Below are positions 15,901-23,995 of a DNA stretch of 25,522 nt, in pieces. This stretch comes from Methanobacteriota archaeon. Lineage in GTDB: Archaea; Thermoplasmatota; Poseidoniia; Poseidoniales; Poseidoniaceae. Position 1 is the first letter of the stretch, and each line of letters opens with the position of its first letter. The notes under the pieces are model-generated. The model saw nothing but the letters and a program-made list of their open reading frames with translations, made no database searches and was not told the DNA's origin. The position numbers were made by a program, and so were the translations under genes. The stretch covers positions 1 through 25,522 of the forward strand of contig PCBQ01000076.1 in NCBI GenBank assembly GCA_002731395.1, in the 5' to 3' direction.

Positions 15901-16230
15901 GCCATGGAAGACGGTCGCGAGGCCAGGCTTGACGCCTTCTTGGCCGAACACAGCGACGTCTACGATGAGGTGACGGCCATGAAACGCTCACGTGGTCAAC
16001 CGCAACGCACCGCTCTTGGCTCAAGCCGGGAGATTTACCCTGAGAAGGAAGACCGGGAAATCATGTGTTTGGCCATGCGCCTGGCGGAGATTCCGCTGGA
16101 GGATTTCGGAGCCGTGCTGGTCGCCACGAGGGACAGCGACTTCACCCTCGTCGCACCGTCGTTGCTCGAAAATCTCGGCTTTGGCGTCATCAAGAACGCG
16201 CAGACCCTCAACCAATGGTCAGCCCGATGA
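12778..16230 (+). CDS. Large helical-solenoid protein with C-terminal PIN nuclease domain (probable one-base frameshift near the N-terminus)
   Basis: A very large (1150-codon) soluble protein of unknown role, probably an RNA-cleaving enzyme. Residues ~95-900 are almost entirely amphipathic helices with TPR/HEAT-like character (for example SPWSVVARAALASSEGQHL and HYAFAGEWKRAIDLV), suggesting a scaffold. Residues ~920-1145 form a PIN domain: the β1 strand LILVDTN with D927, then LPEPVRHEL (E978/E983), EKEDREI (D1092) and ATRDSDF (D1119/D1121), giving the acidic metal-binding set. An insertion of roughly 90-100 residues separates the second and third acids. Codon use strongly suggests a missing base in the C-run at 13041-13044: between 12962 and 13040 the gene-like frame is the next one, starting ATG 12962 (MLHHSLFELLAAHALGV). 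The true start is then probably 12962 and the Arg-rich tract at residues 70-88 is an artefact. No antitoxin-like partner adjoins it. Confidence 0.85.
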   Translation: MQEQYLATCLTSGFSRPMRAPQRVALATRQNEFKLLEKSWQGILLLALHEVEAPGADEDEDDAPSLPVRTPRGARARRGRRGGRSSGSPLDHLPSVDDVLANDTSSAAFGFAVLTARKTLDANEWDEAHDAALQERLDHCLAEGVHPVWAEVARRCPVLAQMSGFPEAEPVGEAGVVGALDLALADISGEDSAEILALVQAAQPLVMDAAPKVALNTLIPQLKARKSISLDPALLELDGPLSAVAVVLAQSLGQPLPETSLAALAAEDEHLAEKHRDLAALRVGEVTDWNVSRAAGTETSLDRMRQRLAWMQPDESAAELDSVTLQEGLSLLGAASAPAPVVDRVRWWHLGALVSEGQQADAIASLTSLSVDGEVDAVALGDLVVSIDAVEATDWLGSVCERMEAPARLHIALHDALPSTPRLTAFRSLQDSNFAFSSEDVDRLVHVLLHGQEIRRLSRLLIEGDHGERHPWLVTLCAHLLAARKDIDLYHGVRAARQHLLPMLHEHAPPAVFGAKTASLIQLLEGGDAPEDLFQDIVDTRQGLLAYGQIRRALQEGGDGVVSEKVLDEFEEALGEGNLDPIDDGLAHAITATLRLNSAIQQVQNGTSNAQTVELIDGLVGGENVPTRRIHAIRQLLFDHDLPLPSLVAWYQEHDPRSPWSVVARAALASSEGQHLRAAQEYGRAAKQQGATDAPEDNEFAFDFEHRVALNRKSLIHYAFAGEWKRAIDLVDEGPGLKTAMTERFLLYLRVSHTAHSGATDDATRIIREAVKEREVVIEENDEGEERERTRIWYNEDQLDILLAYPDAHAIPLPQHPFIGRVMAAKNLSSQRRSHRRNHDQRYAQLMESSPTPDEVYELARRAADDHALTGLMFLERALSSKRFRLSQQRGIESSMRSLFMMKREHIAVADRRHLRHLKLTPLILVDTNVLVDALLDRLIQRTGRSVRAGLAIDANRDLHHHLERLGASGKVQLMLPEPVRHELTSIAKGGNVLRDRLRDTFATPDDIEAILAEANVEQALNEVLLSFETWKKREERYDGEAMEDGREARLDAFLAEHSDVYDEVTAMKRSRGQPQRTALGSSREIYPEKEDREIMCLAMRLAEIPLEDFGAVLVATRDSDFTLVAPSLLENLGFGVIKNAQTLNQWSAR

Positions 16231-16248
16231 ACAGCACTTCGTGCTGAT

Positions 16249-17487
<1,239 letters not shown>

Positions 17488-17583
17488 GACCGGACCACCT
17501 GCCGGCTGTTCTTGAATCCCTCCCCGCCCGTTCTAGGGCGAAGGTTCGCGAAGCATGAAGACGGATACCGTTCACGGCACGGC

Positions 17584-17970
17584 ATGAAGGCCGAAGTCCA
17601 CTGGACCGGGGGAAGCACAATGGCGTGTTTCAACGCCGCCAAAGATCGATTGAACATGGATTGGAACGACGGACCGTCTCCGATGCAGGTGATGCTCCAA
17701 TCCATCGGCGCTTGCACCATTGCTGACATCGTGACTGGCCTGAAGGACCGGGCCTTCTCCGAGGTGTGGCTGGAACTTGAATCCGAGCGACGTCCTGAGC
17801 CACCTCGGCATTTCACGAAGATACACATGGTGTACCATGTGCGTGGCGAGGTGCCGGAGAAGCTGCTCCATCGCCTGATCGAGAAGAGCCACACCACCTA
17901 TTGCAGCGCTTCAACGTCGCTGCGGACGGATGTTGAGGTCACCTTTGCAGCCGAGGTTCACGCGCCGTAG
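17584..17970 (+). CDS. OsmC/Ohr-family protein
   Basis: OsmC/Ohr proteins reduce organic hydroperoxides with a pair of cysteines and protect against oxidative stress. The 128-residue product, from ATG 17584, has the family layout: an N-terminal β region (MKAEVHWTGG), SPMQVMLQSIGACTIADIV carrying the first Cys (C44), a strand pair, and the C-terminal EKSHTTYCSASTSL with the second Cys (C107). The YCSAS context is like the YhfA-type OsmC subgroup. The upstream extension of the frame to 17473 runs into the divergent icd start and is rejected. Its TAG stop directly abuts the stop of the convergent gene at 17971. Confidence 0.85.
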   Translation: MKAEVHWTGGSTMACFNAAKDRLNMDWNDGPSPMQVMLQSIGACTIADIVTGLKDRAFSEVWLELESERRPEPPRHFTKIHMVYHVRGEVPEKLLHRLIEKSHTTYCSASTSLRTDVEVTFAAEVHAP

Positions 17971-18579
17971 TCAGGTTCGCGTCCAGGCTCGACCCAAGGT
18001 TTGCTCGAGTTGTTGGGAGCCTTCCATCAAGGCCGTGGCCAAGACATCGTGCATGGGATGCCACGCCTCGGGTAAGGCGTCTGGCGGCGAGAGGGACGCC
18101 AGTCCTTGCTCGGTCAAACGTACCGCAGCGAAAGGATGCATGGGCGTACCGTCCAACATGACGTCCGCGCGAGCGATGAGCAGATCTTCGTCCCGCTCGA
18201 CCGTGACTTGACCCACGTCCAACATGGCCTGTGGAGGAAGGCCAAGCCTTCGAGGGTCCACAGAAAGACCACGTTGTACCAGCAAGGCGACGACTTGCCC
18301 GACCATTTCTTCGCTCAATGCAGGCGCTGCCTTTTCCGAGAAAGCCTGTGATGATGCAGGTTCGGAGACAGATTGAGTGGCAGGAGGGGCTTCGACGGCC
18401 TCTTCCACCGCCTCGAACGCGTCCTCGTCGCCGTCCATGAGCGCGGCAAGTGGGTCTGCTGCCGGTGCTGGAGGTGCCTCGGCCAACAAGCCGAGTAAAT
18501 CGTTGTCCTCGGCGGGCGCGGCCGGGGGGGCGGTGGGCGTCACGCCCAACTCCGCAAAGACGTCGATGTCGTCGTCCAT
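17971..18579 (-). CDS. Acidic protein with disordered Ala/Pro-rich N-terminal half
   Basis: Function unknown. The 202-residue product opens with a strongly acidic stretch (MDDDIDVFAELG), followed by ~80 residues rich in Ala, Pro, Glu and Asp, probably disordered. The C-terminal ~110 residues look folded: a helix (SEEMVGQVVALLVQRG), β-like segments (GQVTVERDEDLLIARADVML) and a terminal helix (HDVLATALMEGSQQLEQTL). No membrane segment, signal or catalytic motif is visible. ATG 18579 has GAGG just upstream. It shares a 62-base divergent region with the CLCH-motif gene, which contains a 9-base inverted repeat, so the two may be co-regulated. Confidence 0.7.
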   Translation of the reverse strand: MDDDIDVFAELGVTPTAPPAAPAEDNDLLGLLAEAPPAPAADPLAALMDGDEDAFEAVEEAVEAPPATQSVSEPASSQAFSEKAAPALSEEMVGQVVALLVQRGLSVDPRRLGLPPQAMLDVGQVTVERDEDLLIARADVMLDGTPMHPFAAVRLTEQGLASLSPPDALPEAWHPMHDVLATALMEGSQQLEQTLGRAWTRT

Positions 18580-18607
18580 GCCTCAGGGTCCGACGACACA
18601 CGTTTCA

Positions 18608-18635
18608 ACCTCATGCCTCCACGTGTGCATGAGGT
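18608..18635. promoter_or_regulatory. Nine-base inverted repeat in a divergent promoter region
   Basis: ACCTCATGC (18608-18616) and GCATGAGGT (18627-18635) are perfect reverse complements with a ten-base spacer that contains the palindrome CACGTG (18620-18625). The element lies between the divergent starts at 18579 and 18642. Its right arm overlaps GAGGTGA, the apparent ribosome-binding site of the plus-strand gene, so it could be a regulator-binding operator or an RNA hairpin that hides that site. Confidence 0.45.
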
Positions 18636-18641
18636 GAGACC

Positions 18642-19247
18642 ATGCGGCATGGTGTTCTGGTGGTCGCTCTGGTGGCCGCCATGATGCTTGGGCCGTTGAG
18701 TGTCGCCTCCCCAAACGGTGTCGGGGCACAGGGCGACGACGGTTGCCTGTGCCATGGGGGCCCGTCGTTAGAAGACGCCATTCACCTGCATGGCTGGCCT
18801 GAAGTCTTCGATGCTGGGGCGGCATATCCAATCCACATCAACGCCAGCACTTCGCCCGAGGCCAACGGTGGATTTCGTCTGGTGGTGGACGGTGGGGCCC
18901 TGCTTGAAAACGCTACATCGACCACTCAGGCTATGGACGCAGGACTCACGCACACCGCTCCCACATCGATCGTCGAGGGTTGGTCGGCGGTCTGGGTCGC
19001 GCCTAACGCTACCGACGTCGCGGTCCGCGCCACGTTGCACGTCAATGTGGTCAACGGGAACGGGGCTTCGGACGGTGACCGCTGGGCCACGTTGAGCGTG
19101 GTGTCCGTTGGACCCGACCACGACGGTGTGCTCGAAGTGCCACGGAGCGACGCGTTGACGCCCTTGGTCGCCGGCATTGGCGTGCTCGGGTTGGCCGTGG
19201 TCTTCGCGCTGCTCATCATCGGCCTTCGTGAACCGGGGGAGGAATGA
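18642..19247 (+). CDS. Secreted, C-terminally anchored protein with a CLCH motif
   Basis: A cell-surface protein of unknown role. The 201 residues begin with a signal peptide (MRHGVLVVALVAAMMLG...), followed by GDDGCLCHGG (C35, C37, H38). A β-rich domain comes next (FRLVVDGGALL, then AVRATLHVNVVNG) with several N-x-S/T sites. It ends in one membrane helix (about 173-195) and a short acidic tail. A Cys/His cluster followed by a β-sandwich and a C-terminal anchor recalls 'choice-of-anchor'/Reeler-like extracellular domains that carry a CxxCH site. Here the spacing is C-x-C-H, so a covalent c-type haem is uncertain. GAGGTGA precedes ATG 18642. Confidence 0.65.
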   Translation: MRHGVLVVALVAAMMLGPLSVASPNGVGAQGDDGCLCHGGPSLEDAIHLHGWPEVFDAGAAYPIHINASTSPEANGGFRLVVDGGALLENATSTTQAMDAGLTHTAPTSIVEGWSAVWVAPNATDVAVRATLHVNVVNGNGASDGDRWATLSVVSVGPDHDGVLEVPRSDALTPLVAGIGVLGLAVVFALLIIGLREPGEE

Positions 19248-19279
19248 TGGCCTCCGCGTGCTTGTCATGACCGAGCGTC

Positions 19280-20020
19280 ATGTTTGGGATGGGCGATGCC
19301 GGCCAGGTCCTCGTCCAGCTCGAGCGTTATCTCGCCGACGGGCGGGAGGAGATCACGGAGGTCATGGCCCGAGACTTGGTTGGGCAACTTCGGGCAAAGC
19401 GCGGACGTGAAGTCACCGATCAGGTCCACCTCGTCAAGGCGCTCCGGTTGCTCAGCGATGTGCTGATTCTCCGTGGCAAAGTGAAGGAAGGTGCAGCCGA
19501 AGTCCGGCGCCTGCACCGCGAGCGGCGTGCCCTTGAGCGGACCGTTCGACGGGCGGATCCGACCCTTCTCGAGCGATTGACACCTGCCGCTGAGGACCAT
19601 CTCCGATCGTTGCGCGCGGCCGCATCGCTTGGACGAGCCGGGGCGGCTCGGAAGGCGTTGAAGCACTTGGTCAAGACGCGACCCGGCCATCTCCTTGCCC
19701 ATGTTGAAGCCGTTGAACGGCTGGGTGAAGCCGGCGGATTTGGACGGCGTTTGGTCTCCGCAGTGGACGCGGCTGGACCCGTGGTGCAAGTGGACCAAGG
19801 TCTCGCGCTTGTTCCTGCCAATGCTCCTGAATCCGCGGTACCTCTCGAGCGTGTTAAAGCGGCTCTCATGTCGTGCCAAGACGCCCGAGCACGCCTTGCA
19901 CTTGAACGCATCCAGGCTCAAGGTGATGCACTTCAGGCCCAAGAAGCCCAAGCGCAAGCAAAATTGCAGGCCGCCATCGCCTCATTGGAGCCCACGCACG
20001 ACTACTACGAGTACGGATGA
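19280..20020 (+). CDS. Helical, basic cytoplasmic protein of unknown function
   Basis: The 246-residue product is nearly all helix, rich in Ala, Leu and Arg, with TPR-like helical pairs (LVKALRLLSDVLILRGKVK and RAAASLGRAGAARKALKHL). A Gln/Ala coiled-coil-like stretch (LQAQEAQAQAKLQ) precedes the tyrosine-rich end HDYYEYG. No membrane segment or catalytic motif is seen, and a scaffold or nucleic-acid-binding role is possible but unsupported. Starts at ATG 19280 and ATG 19289 are both possible. Its stop is one base from the CCA end of the initiator tRNA on the opposite strand, so readthrough would run antisense to the tRNA. Confidence 0.65.
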   Translation: MFGMGDAGQVLVQLERYLADGREEITEVMARDLVGQLRAKRGREVTDQVHLVKALRLLSDVLILRGKVKEGAAEVRRLHRERRALERTVRRADPTLLERLTPAAEDHLRSLRAAASLGRAGAARKALKHLVKTRPGHLLAHVEAVERLGEAGGFGRRLVSAVDAAGPVVQVDQGLALVPANAPESAVPLERVKAALMSCQDARARLALERIQAQGDALQAQEAQAQAKLQAAIASLEPTHDYYEYG

Positions 20021-20021
20021 T

Positions 20022-20099
20022 TGGTAGCGAGGGATGGATTTGAACCATCGATCTCCGGGTTATGAGCCCGACGGGATATCCAGACTACCCCACCTCGCT
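20022..20099 (-). tRNA. Initiator tRNA-Met (CAT) with encoded CCA
   Basis: Minus-strand cloverleaf: acceptor AGCGAGG (20099-20093) pairs with CCTCGCT (20032-20026). A D-arm GGG/CCC follows, then an anticodon stem TCGGG/CCCGG around loop CTCATAA (anticodon CAT), then a T-arm GATGG-TTCAAAT-CCATC. The discriminator A is at 20025 and CCA is genomically encoded at 20024-20022. An A-U first acceptor pair and three G-C pairs (GGG/CCC) next to the anticodon loop are hallmarks of the archaeal initiator. There is no intron. The body is 75 bases without CCA. Confidence 0.95.
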
Positions 20100-20155
20100 G
20101 AGCAGAAGGCACAACCCCTTCCACTTCAACCCACCGCCATGCGTGGTGCGCCTTT

Positions 20156-20180
20156 CCCGCGTGGCAAGCGGGGAGTTTTT
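20156..20180 (+). terminator. Possible hairpin plus T-run
   Basis: CCCGC (20156-20160) and GCGGG (20168-20172) could pair across a seven-base loop, followed by GAG and five Ts (20176-20180). On the plus strand this resembles an intrinsic terminator that could stop transcripts of the gene ending at 20020 after they cross the tRNA. Archaeal termination mainly uses T-runs, and the stem is short. The T-run also lies ~27 bases before ATG 20205, so it could instead belong to that gene's promoter. Confidence 0.25.
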
Positions 20181-20204
20181 GTCCTCTGACGTTATCATCA
20201 TTCC

Positions 20205-21017
20205 ATGCGCAATGGCATGGTGTTGGCCCTTCTGATGCTCACCGCTTCGCTCGCGGGCTGCACGGGTGCTTCGGAGGATGGGGGCGAGGCTGAAGGCGTC
20301 GACCTCAAGGTGTACTACGACGAGACGGTCGGCGTGGTGGAACAGACCTGGCGAAACGGACAACAAACCGGCAGCCAATCGGTCACGCTGAATTTTGACT
20401 TCGCACGGGTGACCTCCACTGACGACCCGCTGGTGGCTTTCTTCGTGCTTCCCGGAGACGGCCGAGAGGAAATCGTCACCGACGCCAACCAAACCGCAAG
20501 CATCGATGTGGAATATGCCACTCACGGCCTCTATGCGTTGACCTACGGCGCCCGCACCGAAGGCGGCGCTGAAGCCTCGGAGGAGATTACCATTCGAATT
20601 GACCTTCGCATCGATTGGCAGGACACGGGCACCACCAACCCCGATGATGCCAACATCCGGGTGATGACCGACGGTACACAAGGCGTGGACAGGGTGGCCG
20701 TGTCCTCCACCGTGAACAACATTGGCAACCTCGGCGGCGTCCTGGGTCGTGCGGTTTCGGCCACGTGGGAACTGCTCGATGGCAGCGATGGCTTGCGCGC
20801 CACAGGAACCGCACAAATTGCCGACGGCCAAGAAGAAACTTGGGAGGGTTCCAGCGGGCCTGCAGAAGCGGACGAAGGCGATTGGGTGCTCCGCATCACC
20901 TTGGACACAGACGACGAACAAGTCACCGTGACCAGCGTCATCGATGTGCTTCACGTGGAGTCAGAGAGCCCGGCTCAACCGTTCACCTCCGATCAGTCTG
21001 AAGTGGACAAAATCTGA
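20205..21017 (+). CDS. Lipoprotein of unknown function
   Basis: A surface-anchored lipoprotein of 270 residues. The N-terminus has a short hydrophobic signal (MVLALLMLTASLAGC) ending in the lipobox LAGC with the lipidated Cys at about residue 19. An acidic linker (SEDGGEAEGVD) and a β-rich domain follow. Repeated strand patterns (QSVTLNFDFARV, EITIRIDLRIDW and VTVTSVIDVLHVE) suggest two β-sandwich modules, and acidic residues are abundant, as is usual for marine archaeal exoproteins. No enzymatic motif is visible. There is no Shine-Dalgarno before ATG 20205, so a leaderless transcript is plausible. It diverges from the initiator tRNA and lies upstream of radA on the same strand. Confidence 0.75.
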   Translation: MRNGMVLALLMLTASLAGCTGASEDGGEAEGVDLKVYYDETVGVVEQTWRNGQQTGSQSVTLNFDFARVTSTDDPLVAFFVLPGDGREEIVTDANQTASIDVEYATHGLYALTYGARTEGGAEASEEITIRIDLRIDWQDTGTTNPDDANIRVMTDGTQGVDRVAVSSTVNNIGNLGGVLGRAVSATWELLDGSDGLRATGTAQIADGQEETWEGSSGPAEADEGDWVLRITLDTDDEQVTVTSVIDVLHVESESPAQPFTSDQSEVDKI

Positions 21018-21143
21018 ACTGAAAGTGAATCATCGGGGTACGTCGAAGCCCGACGCTGAACAGAGCACCTTTGACGTCTTCTTTGGGGTCCATAGGTCCT
21101 TCATAGGTGGACGCCCATCCCACTGGGCAAGGAACGTGAACCC

Positions 21144-22172
21144 ATGGCGACCAAATCCAAGCGCACAACAAGCAAGACGAAGAATGAAAGCACCTCCGAG
21201 GAAGATGACCTTCTGATGACGGAAGAACCCGAGGTCACGGTCAGCATCGAAGACCTTCCAGGCGTCGGACCTGCGACCGCAGAAAAGCTGCGTGAAGCCG
21301 GCTTCGACGAGCTCTTGGCCATCGCCGTGATGTCGCCCTCCGAGCTCGCTGAGCAGGCAGAACTTGGTGAAGCGGTTGCGAGCAAAATCATTGCCGGTGC
21401 CAAGAAGATGGCCAACATCGGAGGCTTCGTCTCCGGTGGCGCGCTGCTCGACCGTCGTCGTGAGGTGCTCAAGCTCTCCGCCAAGGTCCAGTCGATCGAT
21501 GACCTGCTCGGCGGCGGTTTCGAAACGCAAGCCCTCGTTGAGGTCTACGGTGCCTTTGGTTCCGGAAAGACCCAGATCGGACACCAACTGGCCGTGAACT
21601 GCACGCTCCCTGTATCCGAGGGTGGCCTTGACGGCGACATCTTCTACATCGACACCGAGGACACCTTCCGGCCTGAGCGCATCACACAGATGGCGCGTGG
21701 TTTGGGCCTCGACCCGGACGCGGTCCTCAGCCGCATCCACGTGGCCCGCGCGTACAACTCGGCCCACCAGATCCTCCTCGTGGACGAGATCAAGCGCCTC
21801 AGCCGCGGCATGAACGTGAAGCTCATCATCGTCGATTCGCTGACCAGCCATTTCCGTGCCGAGTACGTCGGTCGCGGGATGCTCGCTCAGCGCCAACAGA
21901 AGCTCAACCGTCACCTGAAGGAACTCAAGCAGACGGCGGATGTGAATAACGCCCTCGTGCTGGTGACCAACCAGGTCCACTCCAAGCCTGACGCGATGTG
22001 GGGCGACCCTACCAAGCCCGTCGGTGGCCACGTCCTGGCCCACGCCAGCACCTTCCGCCTCTACCTAAGGAAGGCCAAGGGCGGTCGCCGAATCGCGCGC
22101 CTTGTCGACTCTCCGAACCTGCCGGACGGCGAGTGCATCTACCAGGTCACCGAGGAAGGACTTCGCGACTGA
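21144..22172 (+). CDS. radA: DNA repair and recombination protein RadA
   Basis: The archaeal RecA/Rad51 recombinase: it forms ATP-dependent filaments on single-stranded DNA and drives strand exchange. The 342 residues comprise a charged N-terminal tail (1-30), a helix-hairpin-helix DNA-binding domain (about 33-90, [12 protein letters not shown]), the inter-subunit linker ([14 protein letters not shown]), and the RecA core with Walker A GAFGSGKT (136-143), the catalytic-Glu region [13 protein letters not shown], Walker B LIIVDS (227-232), loop L1 near RAEYVGRG and loop L2 near [12 protein letters not shown]. The N-terminal domain separates it from RadB and the bacterial RecA/RadA types. ATG 21144 fits. 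The 126-base upstream gap holds no clear TATA element. ftsZ follows 88 bases downstream on the same strand. Confidence 0.97.
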   Translation: MATKSKRTTSKTKNESTSEEDDLLMTEEPEVTVSIEDLPGVGPATAEKLREAGFDELLAIAVMSPSELAEQAELGEAVASKIIAGAKKMANIGGFVSGGALLDRRREVLKLSAKVQSIDDLLGGGFETQALVEVYGAFGSGKTQIGHQLAVNCTLPVSEGGLDGDIFYIDTEDTFRPERITQMARGLGLDPDAVLSRIHVARAYNSAHQILLVDEIKRLSRGMNVKLIIVDSLTSHFRAEYVGRGMLAQRQQKLNRHLKELKQTADVNNALVLVTNQVHSKPDAMWGDPTKPVGGHVLAHASTFRLYLRKAKGGRRIARLVDSPNLPDGECIYQVTEEGLRD

Positions 22173-22260
22173 GCGGCGTTGATCCCGACCTTCGCAAAGG
22201 CCGACCTTCACCCGGTCTCGTGGCGGCACCTTCAAGCATGCTTGGAGGAGCATCAGACCG

Positions 22261-23394
22261 ATGCGCCACCTCATTGAACGGGTCTTGGAATTGACCGAGG
22301 AAGAACAGGTTGCACCCGTGGAGGCTTCTCCGCCAGCGGAAGGGCACGCCACGGACGAGGAACTTCGATCCCTGCTCGAATCCCTGCAGCCCAGGATTGG
22401 GGTGTACGGCGTCGGCGGTGCAGGATGCAACGCCGCCAACCGCTTGTTCGACGAGGGCCTGTTTGAGAACACCTACGTCACGGGCTATGCGATCAACACC
22501 GACGCACAGGCTCTGCTGATGTCTTCCCTCGACCAAAAAGTGCTGATCGGTCGAACGGCTCGAGGCCGTGGCGCAGGTGGAGACCCCACCAAGGGTGAGG
22601 CGGCAGCGCTCGAGTCCGAGATAGCCCTGCGTCAAATCACGAGCGATACCCAACTGGCCATCATCACCGCCGGCATGGGCGGTGGTTCAGGCACCGGTGC
22701 TGCAGGCCATGTTGCTCGGCTTGCCAAGCAGCAAGGCGCGCTGACCATCGCGGTGGTGACCTATCCGTTCAACTCAGAAGGAAAACTGCGTCAACAAAAC
22801 GCGGAATGGGGGCTCGAGCGTCTTCGAGAATTTTGCGATACGATCATCGTCATTCCAAACGAGCGGCTGTTGGAAATCGAGGACGTACGCGATCTCCCCC
22901 TGGCCATGGCATTCCGCGTCGGTGATGAGTTGTTGGTCCGCTCAATCATTGGCGTGACCGAGTTGCTCACCATCGATGGCATGGTCAACCTCGACTTCGA
23001 GGATCTGCGTGCTGTGGTCCAATCCGGACACGGCGTGGCCATGATCGGTCTTGGCTCGGCCAGTGGGCCCGGTCGCGCGGAAGCGGCGACCCAGGAAGCC
23101 CTTCACTCGCCGCTCTTGGACCTCGACGTTACGGACGCTCGTGGCGCGTTGATCAATGTGGTTGGTGGGCCTGACTTGACGCTCGGTGAAGCCGAGCGGT
23201 GTGCGGAGATGATTCAACAGCAGGTGGCACCAACGGCCCGCATCATTTGGGGGGCCGCGGTGGACGAATCGCTTGGCGACGAACTCCGTGTCATGCTGGT
23301 TCTGACGGGCGTCAAGTCGGACCAAATTCACGGGTCCAATGAAACGCAGCAGCTCAAAGCCCTCAAACACCGCAACATCGAGTTCGTCAATTGA
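22261..23394 (+). CDS. ftsZ: Cell division protein FtsZ
   Basis: The tubulin-like GTPase that builds the cytokinetic ring. The 377 residues open with an acidic variable tail (about 1-44). The GTPase core follows: T1 GVYGVGGAGCNAANRL (47-62), T2 INTDAQAL, the tubulin signature GGGSGTG (140-146), and the T7 synergy loop NLDFEDLR (243-250) that completes the partner subunit's active site, so GTPase and polymerisation capacity look intact. The C-terminal domain ends at IEFVN without an obvious conserved C-terminal anchor peptide. The glycine signature and T7 support canonical FtsZ rather than CetZ; I cannot assign FtsZ1 or FtsZ2. It lies between radA and the AK6 gene, whose start is about 20 bases after the ftsZ stop. 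Confidence 0.95.
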   Translation: MRHLIERVLELTEEEQVAPVEASPPAEGHATDEELRSLLESLQPRIGVYGVGGAGCNAANRLFDEGLFENTYVTGYAINTDAQALLMSSLDQKVLIGRTARGRGAGGDPTKGEAAALESEIALRQITSDTQLAIITAGMGGGSGTGAAGHVARLAKQQGALTIAVVTYPFNSEGKLRQQNAEWGLERLREFCDTIIVIPNERLLEIEDVRDLPLAMAFRVGDELLVRSIIGVTELLTIDGMVNLDFEDLRAVVQSGHGVAMIGLGSASGPGRAEAATQEALHSPLLDLDVTDARGALINVVGGPDLTLGEAERCAEMIQQQVAPTARIIWGAAVDESLGDELRVMLVLTGVKSDQIHGSNETQQLKALKHRNIEFVN

Positions 23395-23413
23395 GCACGC
23401 GGGGGCATCGGGT

Positions 23414-23938
23414 GTGCGTGTGGCGCTAACTGGGGCTCCAGGCACCGGCAAAACCACCCTCGCCGCTCTGCTTGATTCATCGTTCTCCGTTCATGCCGTG
23501 CGCGACCTCGCCGAGGCATGCGGCGCCTTGGGCCCGCTCGAGGGTGACGGCGCCCAAGGGGTTGATCTCAATGCTTTGCTCCAACACGTGCAGCGTCTTC
23601 CATCGGATCTGCTCATCGAGGGCCATCTCAGCCACCATCTCAATCCTGATGCCATCGTCGTGTTGCGTTGCGCCCCTGAGGTGCTTAGCCATCGTCTGGA
23701 GGTGCGTGGCTATGATTCGAACAAGGTTCGCGCCAACGTGGAATGGGAAATGCTTGGTGGCGTGCATGCCGAGATTCAAGACGCCGGTCTTGACGTGCCG
23801 GTGTTGGAATTGGATGCGTCCTCGATGTCGGCCAAGGCCATGGCAGAGCGTGTCCGTTCGTGGTCCAGCAAAGGGTTCCCTTGCTCGAACCGCCCCTTCA
23901 TCGATTGGTTGGCCGACGCGACGCACCTCCCGTCTTGA
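23414..23938 (+). CDS. AK6/Fap7-type adenylate kinase
   Basis: A P-loop kinase of the AK6/Fap7 group: it interconverts adenine nucleotides and, in archaea and eukaryotes, acts with ribosomal protein S11 in small-subunit assembly. The 174-residue product from GTG 23414 has the P-loop GAPGTGKT (7-14) near the N-terminus, a compact NMP-binding region, LLIEGHLSHHL (the family's 'D.H' position), VVLRCAPEVLSHRL, and the lid-type RGYDSNKVRANVEWEML, which matches the AK6 'RGY...K...N...E' pattern. The frame is open back to ATG 23339 inside ftsZ, but that part is Ser/Thr-rich shadow sequence, so I prefer GTG 23414, which places the P-loop as in the family. It is probably cotranscribed with ftsZ. Confidence 0.85.
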   Translation: MRVALTGAPGTGKTTLAALLDSSFSVHAVRDLAEACGALGPLEGDGAQGVDLNALLQHVQRLPSDLLIEGHLSHHLNPDAIVVLRCAPEVLSHRLEVRGYDSNKVRANVEWEMLGGVHAEIQDAGLDVPVLELDASSMSAKAMAERVRSWSSKGFPCSNRPFIDWLADATHLPS

Positions 23939-23995
23939 GGTCCGTGGGCCCCAGCCGACCGATGCGCTCATGTGGCGCCTTGCCCGAGGGGTGGC

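Noticed and set aside
20085..20954. 289-codon minus-strand open frame overlapping the tRNA and lipoprotein
   Set aside because: It runs opposite a lipoprotein with a clear signal and lipobox, and its end runs into the tRNA.
21085..21115. Short direct repeat (CATAGGT twice, 13 bases apart) upstream of radA
   Set aside because: The seven-base unit occurs only twice with no dyad or spacing typical of a regulator site; chance is the simpler explanation.
23339..23413. ATG 23339 as the start of the AK6 gene
   Set aside because: It would overlap ftsZ by 56 bases and add a Ser/Thr-rich shadow sequence before a P-loop that is normally at the extreme N-terminus.
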